Made by a program: the position numbers and the translations under genes. Below, piece by piece: positions 13,073 through 15,967 of a DNA stretch of 15,967 nt. Source of the DNA: RGIG7300 sp045657645 (GTDB lineage Bacteria; Bacillota; Clostridia; Oscillospirales; CAG-272); the NCBI GenBank assembly GCA_045657645.1, contig JAZOTL010000127.1:1-15967 (forward strand), given 5' to 3'. Below the pieces are notes generated by a model. The model made no database searches, was not told where the DNA came from, and worked only from the letters and a program-made list of their open reading frames with translations. Position 1 is the stretch's first letter; every line of letters begins with the position of its first letter.

Positions 13073-13104
13073 ATAAAAAAAGGCGACAGAATTTTCTGTC
13101 GCCT
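13073..13104 (-). terminator. intrinsic terminator of the TetR/ABC exporter operon
   Basis: A perfect 11-bp stem, AGGCGACAGAA (13081-13091) with TTCTGTCGCCT (13094-13104). On the minus strand it is followed by seven T. It starts 7 nt past the permease stop. Confidence 0.93.
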
Positions 13105-13110
13105 GAATTA

Positions 13111-13842
13111 TTATTGCTTTTTCATCTGCCGCAAAAACAGTAATATCGCTAATATCAAAAGGACGGTGTCATACCCCAGCACCCAAAAGAGGTGAGGGAA
13201 AATATCTGCAAATTTTCCTGCAAGTACAGCGCGCTCCAGCTCTACGGCGTGCACAAAGGGAAGTGAGTATGCAATCCTCTTAAAAGCTCCTCCCACAAGG
13301 TCCAGGTCAAACCAAACGCCTGAAAGCCATGCTGAAAGGTTGGTAAGCAGAGCGCCGCATATACCGCCTACCTGCTTATCGTTGAACACGCTTCCGCAAA
13401 GAAGGCCCAGAGCAATGTAGAGAATGGATAGGGGAATGATAAATATGACAGCGTACAGGATATTAACCGTAATATCAAGACCTAAAATGATAGCGGCAAT
13501 GTAACAGATAACGCATTGAGCCACGGTAATGGGGATAATGGGCAAGGTGTAACCAAGGATAAAATCCGTTGGGGTCAGCGGCGTGGTATATAGGCGTTGC
13601 AACAGGGAGCTGCCCCTGTCCTTTGCGATAATGGTGGCAGAAAACAACGTCATAAACGAAAGACCAAAGACCGTAATACCGGGAGCTAAGCTCTGTATTT
13701 TGAACAGCTCTACGGGGATATTTGCCTGTATAGCGCTCAACAGTAAGATCAGTACAAGGGGAAATCCCAGCCCGAAGATAAGATTCAACGGATCTCGTAA
13801 TATTTCCTTTGTATTCCTGTTTGCAAAGGTAAGCATTCTCAT
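13111..13842 (-). CDS. ABC-2 type transporter permease
   Basis: A 243-residue integral membrane subunit with about six hydrophobic segments. It starts with an NRNTKEILRDPLNLIFGLGFP amphipathic entry typical of ABC-2 exporters, then SATIIAKDRGSSLLQRLYTTPL (the conserved coupling-helix region) and later PLSILYIALGLLCGS. It pairs with the ATPase encoded just upstream; the ATG overlaps the ATPase stop by 4 nt (ATGA). As a half-size exporter subunit it would dimerise. The substrate is unknown; control by an adjacent TetR regulator suggests drug or antimicrobial efflux. Confidence 0.92.
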   Translation of the reverse strand: MRMLTFANRNTKEILRDPLNLIFGLGFPLVLILLLSAIQANIPVELFKIQSLAPGITVFGLSFMTLFSATIIAKDRGSSLLQRLYTTPLTPTDFILGYTLPIIPITVAQCVICYIAAIILGLDITVNILYAVIFIIPLSILYIALGLLCGSVFNDKQVGGICGALLTNLSAWLSGVWFDLDLVGGAFKRIAYSLPFVHAVELERAVLAGKFADIFPHLFWVLGYDTVLLILAILLFLRQMKKQ

Positions 13843-14567
13843 TTTGTTACCCCCTTAATTATACGGATAAAGGCTTGCTCAAAATTATCTGTTCCTGCTG
13901 TTTCCTTTATCTTGTCAGCGGTATCACAGATAAGGAGCCTGCCCTCTTTCATAATAGCAATACGGTCAGAAAGTGCCTCGGCTTCCTCCATATAGTGTGT
14001 TGTCAAAATAATCGTAACCTTCCCTTTGAGAGAACGAATCAAATCCCATAAGTCACTACGGGCAAGCACGTCAAGCCCAAGGGTAGGTTCGTCAAGGAAA
14101 AGAATTTCAGGCTCGCTTATCAGCGCCATAGCTATACTCAATCTGCGTTGCCAACCGCCCGAAAGCTTACCTGCTTTTTTCATAATAACAGATTCAAGGC
14201 CCAGCAGTTTTGTCAGTTCTTCAATTTTTTTATTTTGCTTTTCCTTTGAAAATCCGTGAACACCGCACATCAGTTCAAGATTTTCACGTACAGAAAGGGC
14301 AGGAGCCACCGCAGTTTCCTGAGGAGATACGGCGATAAGTGATTTTACTGCGGCAGTATCGCCAACAATGCTTTTGCCGTTCAAAAAAGCGTCACCGCTT
14401 GTGGGCTGTGTAAGGCAGGAGAGCATCTTAATTGTGGTTGTTTTTCCTGCCCCGTTTACCCCAAGCAGGGAAAACAACTCGCCCTTTTTAACACAAAGGC
14501 TAAGGTTATCTACCGCAATTACGTCTTTATATTTTTTTGTTAAGCCTTCAATTCTGATAGCATCCAT
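13839..14567 (-). CDS. ABC transporter ATP-binding protein
   Basis: A 242-residue single nucleotide-binding domain that powers the neighbouring permease. Walker A GVNGAGKTT (36-44), Q-loop Gln83, signature LSGGWQRR (135-142; the usual GGM or GGQ position is Trp), Walker B ILFLDE (155-160), D-loop LGLD and H-loop His191 (TTHYMEEAE). The class matches multidrug/antibiotic exporters of the DrrA/CcmA group. It starts 6 nt after the TetR stop, with a GGAG ribosome site inside the end of that gene. Confidence 0.96.
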   Translation of the reverse strand: MDAIRIEGLTKKYKDVIAVDNLSLCVKKGELFSLLGVNGAGKTTTIKMLSCLTQPTSGDAFLNGKSIVGDTAAVKSLIAVSPQETAVAPALSVRENLELMCGVHGFSKEKQNKKIEELTKLLGLESVIMKKAGKLSGGWQRRLSIAMALISEPEILFLDEPTLGLDVLARSDLWDLIRSLKGKVTIILTTHYMEEAEALSDRIAIMKEGRLLICDTADKIKETAGTDNFEQAFIRIIKGVTK

Positions 14568-14573
14568 AATTTG

Positions 14574-15134
14574 TTACTCCATCCCATATTGCTTTTTTAG
14601 TCCCTGATAGGAATCTGTGAGCATACGGCTTACAAGCTCGGGGTCAAGGTCTTCAAAGCCTGTTGCAAACATAGTGGCAATTCCGTGAACGTACGCCCAC
14701 ATTTCAAGATGAAACAGCTTTGCATCTGCACCACTAAGTCCTGTATTATTATGGACAATAGACTCCATTTTGTCATTGATTTCCGACCCTTGAGAAATTG
14801 ATTCTTCTGAACGGTCACGCATATATAAGAGCTTAAATAATTCTTTTTCCTCTTTTGCAAAGCGGATATAAGCCATACCGTTTGCCTTGTAAGCGGGGAA
14901 TTCTCCACGCTCTACTTCTCGCTGCATATATTCTTGACATAATACATCCGCTTTTTCAACAACTGCAAGACGCAGTTCATCTATTGTTGCAAAATTTGAA
15001 AACACCGGCTGTGTAGAACAGTTTAATGCCGAAGCGATCGTTCTTGCGTTGATTGCCTGCGCGCCGCTGTTGCGTACAACGTTTACAGCGGCATTTATAA
15101 TATCTTCTTTTGTTACTTTTACTTTAGGCGGCAT
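14574..15134 (-). CDS. TetR/AcrR family transcriptional regulator
   Basis: A 186-residue repressor. The N-terminal DNA-binding domain (about 8-52) shows KEDIINAAVNVVRNSGAQAINARTIASALNCSTQPVFSNF, with the helix-turn-helix at 32-50 and an unusual F-SNF in place of the common Y-x-HF. The C-terminal ligand domain is all helical and contains YIRFAKEEKELFKLLYM, often seen in TetR proteins next to ABC-2 exporters. First gene of the exporter operon; it presumably represses the operon from the palindrome next to the promoter. GAGGT lies just upstream of the ATG. Confidence 0.93.
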   Translation of the reverse strand: MPPKVKVTKEDIINAAVNVVRNSGAQAINARTIASALNCSTQPVFSNFATIDELRLAVVEKADVLCQEYMQREVERGEFPAYKANGMAYIRFAKEEKELFKLLYMRDRSEESISQGSEINDKMESIVHNNTGLSGADAKLFHLEMWAYVHGIATMFATGFEDLDPELVSRMLTDSYQGLKKQYGME

Positions 15135-15162
15135 AATATACCTCTATAATATAGTTATTGTT

Positions 15163-15180
15163 ATATATCATATGTTATAT
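15163..15180. promoter_or_regulatory. TetR operator, 18-bp palindrome centred on CATATG
   Basis: ATATATCATATGTTATAT matches its own complement at 16 of 18 positions. It overlaps and extends just downstream of the -10 of the exporter operon. A wider pair, ATAATATA with TATATTAT, flanks it. The AT-richness of the region weakens the evidence somewhat. Confidence 0.55.
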
Positions 15181-15205
15181 TATCATAAAAGCTTTGCAAA
15201 GTCAA
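15177..15205 (-). promoter_or_regulatory. sigma-A promoter of the TetR/ABC operon
   Basis: Minus strand: TTGACT (15205-15200), 17-bp spacer, TAATAT (15182-15177) with TGA before it. Leader roughly 35 nt. Confidence 0.6.
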
Positions 15206-15210
15206 TGGTA

Positions 15211-15254
15211 ATAATATAAAAATCGGCAGAGAGATTTTTTCTCCCTGCCGATTT
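15211..15254 (-). terminator. intrinsic terminator of the aconitase X operon
   Basis: AAATCGGCAG (15220-15229) pairs with CTGCCGATTT (15245-15254); GAG and CTC extend the stem past one mismatch. On the minus strand it is followed by TTTTTATATT. It lies about 100 nt after the swivel-subunit stop. Confidence 0.85.
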
Positions 15255-15302
15255 CAGATATTGTCTTATTTATTAATATATAGAAAAAATTTTATCTTCG
15301 GG

Positions 15303-15354
15303 AACTGCGTTTGCAGTTATATAAGACCCGATTTTGCCTGCGGGTGCTACCCGC
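15303..15354 (-). other. two short hairpins in the 3' untranslated region
   Basis: GCGGGT-GCT-ACCCGC (15340-15354) begins right at the stop codon of the swivel gene, and AACTGC-GTTT-GCAGTT lies at 15303-15318. Neither is followed by a T-run. They may protect the mRNA 3' end. Nothing else is visible between 15255 and 15354. Confidence 0.35.
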
Positions 15355-15798
15355 TTATTCTACTTCAACAGTGCCGTCTGCCTTTACAGTTATCTTCATT
15401 CCGTCCTTAACGTAATCAAGAAATTCATCACCAAGGCAATCGATAACAGGCATAGTTACGCCGTCAACCCAAACGTCTGCAAGAACTGCACCTGCAGCCG
15501 CAAGGGAGTCGATATGATTAGCAAACAACATACAAGCGGGGTTTTTGCCCATAGAGCAAGCGCAGTAAAGCACAAGACCTCCTGTGGTTGAGCCGATAGT
15601 CTGGGGCAGACAAAGGGCTTTGCCCAGCAAAGACTTACCGTAAAGCTCCTTGTTGCTCTGGTCACCGCATTTTACTTTTTTATCGCCAAACTGTAATGCC
15701 ATTTGAAGTGAAGCAAGGGTGTTAAAGCCTTCGGTGGTAACAACTGCTTCGGCAGTTACCCCCCCGGGGGTTACACCTCTACCTTTAAACTGTTTCAT
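15355..15798 (-). CDS. aconitase X swivel domain (DUF126) small subunit
   Basis: A 147-residue protein resembling the small swivel subunit of the aconitase X superfamily, whose known members dehydrate cis-3-hydroxy-L-proline or phosphomevalonate. Seen: KGRGVTPGGVTAEAVVT with a following EGFN, the Y-G-KSLLGKALCLPQTIGSTTGG core (about 53-74, with the conserved Ser in GSTTG), LFANHIDSLAAAGAVLADV, and MPVIDC. Its ATG shares a base with the stop of the upstream gene (TAATG), with AGGAGGG before it. That upstream gene looks like the catalytic subunit, so the enzyme is the split type. The substrate cannot be named; there are no proline-catabolic or isoprenoid genes in view. Confidence 0.8.
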   Translation of the reverse strand: MKQFKGRGVTPGGVTAEAVVTTEGFNTLASLQMALQFGDKKVKCGDQSNKELYGKSLLGKALCLPQTIGSTTGGLVLYCACSMGKNPACMLFANHIDSLAAAGAVLADVWVDGVTMPVIDCLGDEFLDYVKDGMKITVKADGTVEVE

Positions 15799-15967
15799 TA
15801 GTTTTTCCCTCCTGTGATGATCTCCAAAATTTCCCCGTCAGTATAATATCTTGCGCTGGTGTAAGTGCGGAGCTTATTAGAGGAAGTGATAACGGGCATT
15901 TTTTTGCAAAGGGGATTGTTCATATACATCAGAGGGAAGTCGGAGGCCAAGCGGTCTTAGGAAGACA
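15798..15967 (-). CDS. C-terminus of a probable aconitase X catalytic subunit (5' part outside window, possible frameshift)
   Basis: The minus strand before the swivel gene reads DRLASDFPLMYMNNPLCKKM, then PVITSSNKLRTYTSARYYTD and GEILEIITGGKN, then TAA. Position, coupling (TAATG) and the ITSS-K...Y pattern fit the end of an aconitase X catalytic subunit. The reading frame meets a TAA at 15957-15959 just before DRLASDF. The preceding bases in another frame read C-L-P-K, which would continue smoothly into DRLASDF if one base were added. It is therefore a frameshift, a sequencing error near the edge, or a coincidence in the 8 bases left. Confidence 0.5.

Noticed and set aside
15340..15354. GCGGGT/ACCCGC hairpin as the aconitase X operon terminator
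   Set aside because: No T-run follows; the stem at 15220-15254 with its T-tract is the better terminator.
1..15967. CRISPR array, tRNA/rRNA genes, insertion sequences, prophage or toxin-antitoxin pair
   Set aside because: No regularly spaced repeats, RNA gene signatures, transposase or integrase motifs, or toxin-antitoxin gene pairs were seen on either strand.

Overview
The window looks like chromosomal DNA of a low-to-mid GC Gram-positive anaerobe of class Clostridia, probably a gut Oscillospiraceae/Ruminococcaceae-type lineage. This is inferred from several signs. Purine-rich Shine-Dalgarno sites precede most genes. Near-consensus sigma-A promoters with 17-bp spacers recur. Several families are typical of Clostridia (DUF4830, CD1247-type, PadR-DUF1700-DUF4097, YqeG, a DUF6897-like protein). 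The order M24 peptidase then efp is the Firmicutes order. No rRNA, tRNA, CRISPR array, transposase or phage gene was found. No gene-free stretch exceeds 300 bases.

Layout. (1) 1-2794, minus strand: a DUF4830 lipo/membrane protein, then glycerol kinase (glpK) from a strong promoter, then an alpha/beta hydrolase of the monoacylglycerol-lipase/lysophospholipase type that runs off the left edge. Hydrolase and kinase may together release and phosphorylate glycerol from lipids. (2) 3025-6490, plus strand: yqeG phosphatase, an endonuclease IV-like TIM barrel and an M24 aminopeptidase, tightly packed. They are followed by efp with its own promoter and a small CD1247-type protein with a strikingly Cys/Asp-rich tail, closed by a clear terminator. 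(3) 6517-8795: an SPFH/prohibitin-like membrane protein (plus), TspO (minus, sharing a terminator) and an AIM24/TIGR00266 protein (plus). (4) 8911-9522: an unusual XRE regulator carrying two membrane helices and a zinc ribbon.

(5) 9568-11144, minus strand: a DUF6897-like membrane protein, a GNAT acetyltransferase and tag (3-methyladenine DNA glycosylase). The module is bracketed by two 30-bp direct repeats. The downstream one is the relic 3' end of a second DUF4097 gene. (6) 11160-13065: a complete PadR-DUF1700-DUF4097 envelope-stress-type operon with a visible operator over its promoter. (7) 13075-15205: a TetR-regulated two-gene ABC exporter, also with a palindromic operator. (8) 15211-15967: an aconitase X-type pair (swivel subunit complete, catalytic subunit only as its C-terminus), closed by a terminator.

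Most of this is ordinary housekeeping and accessory content. I did not find a clearly new multi-gene system. The best leads are the Cys/Asp-rich tail of the CD1247-type protein, the DUF4097 relic with direct repeats around the tag module, the neighbourhood of three families related to mitochondrial membrane proteins, and the membrane-bound zinc-ribbon XRE regulator.
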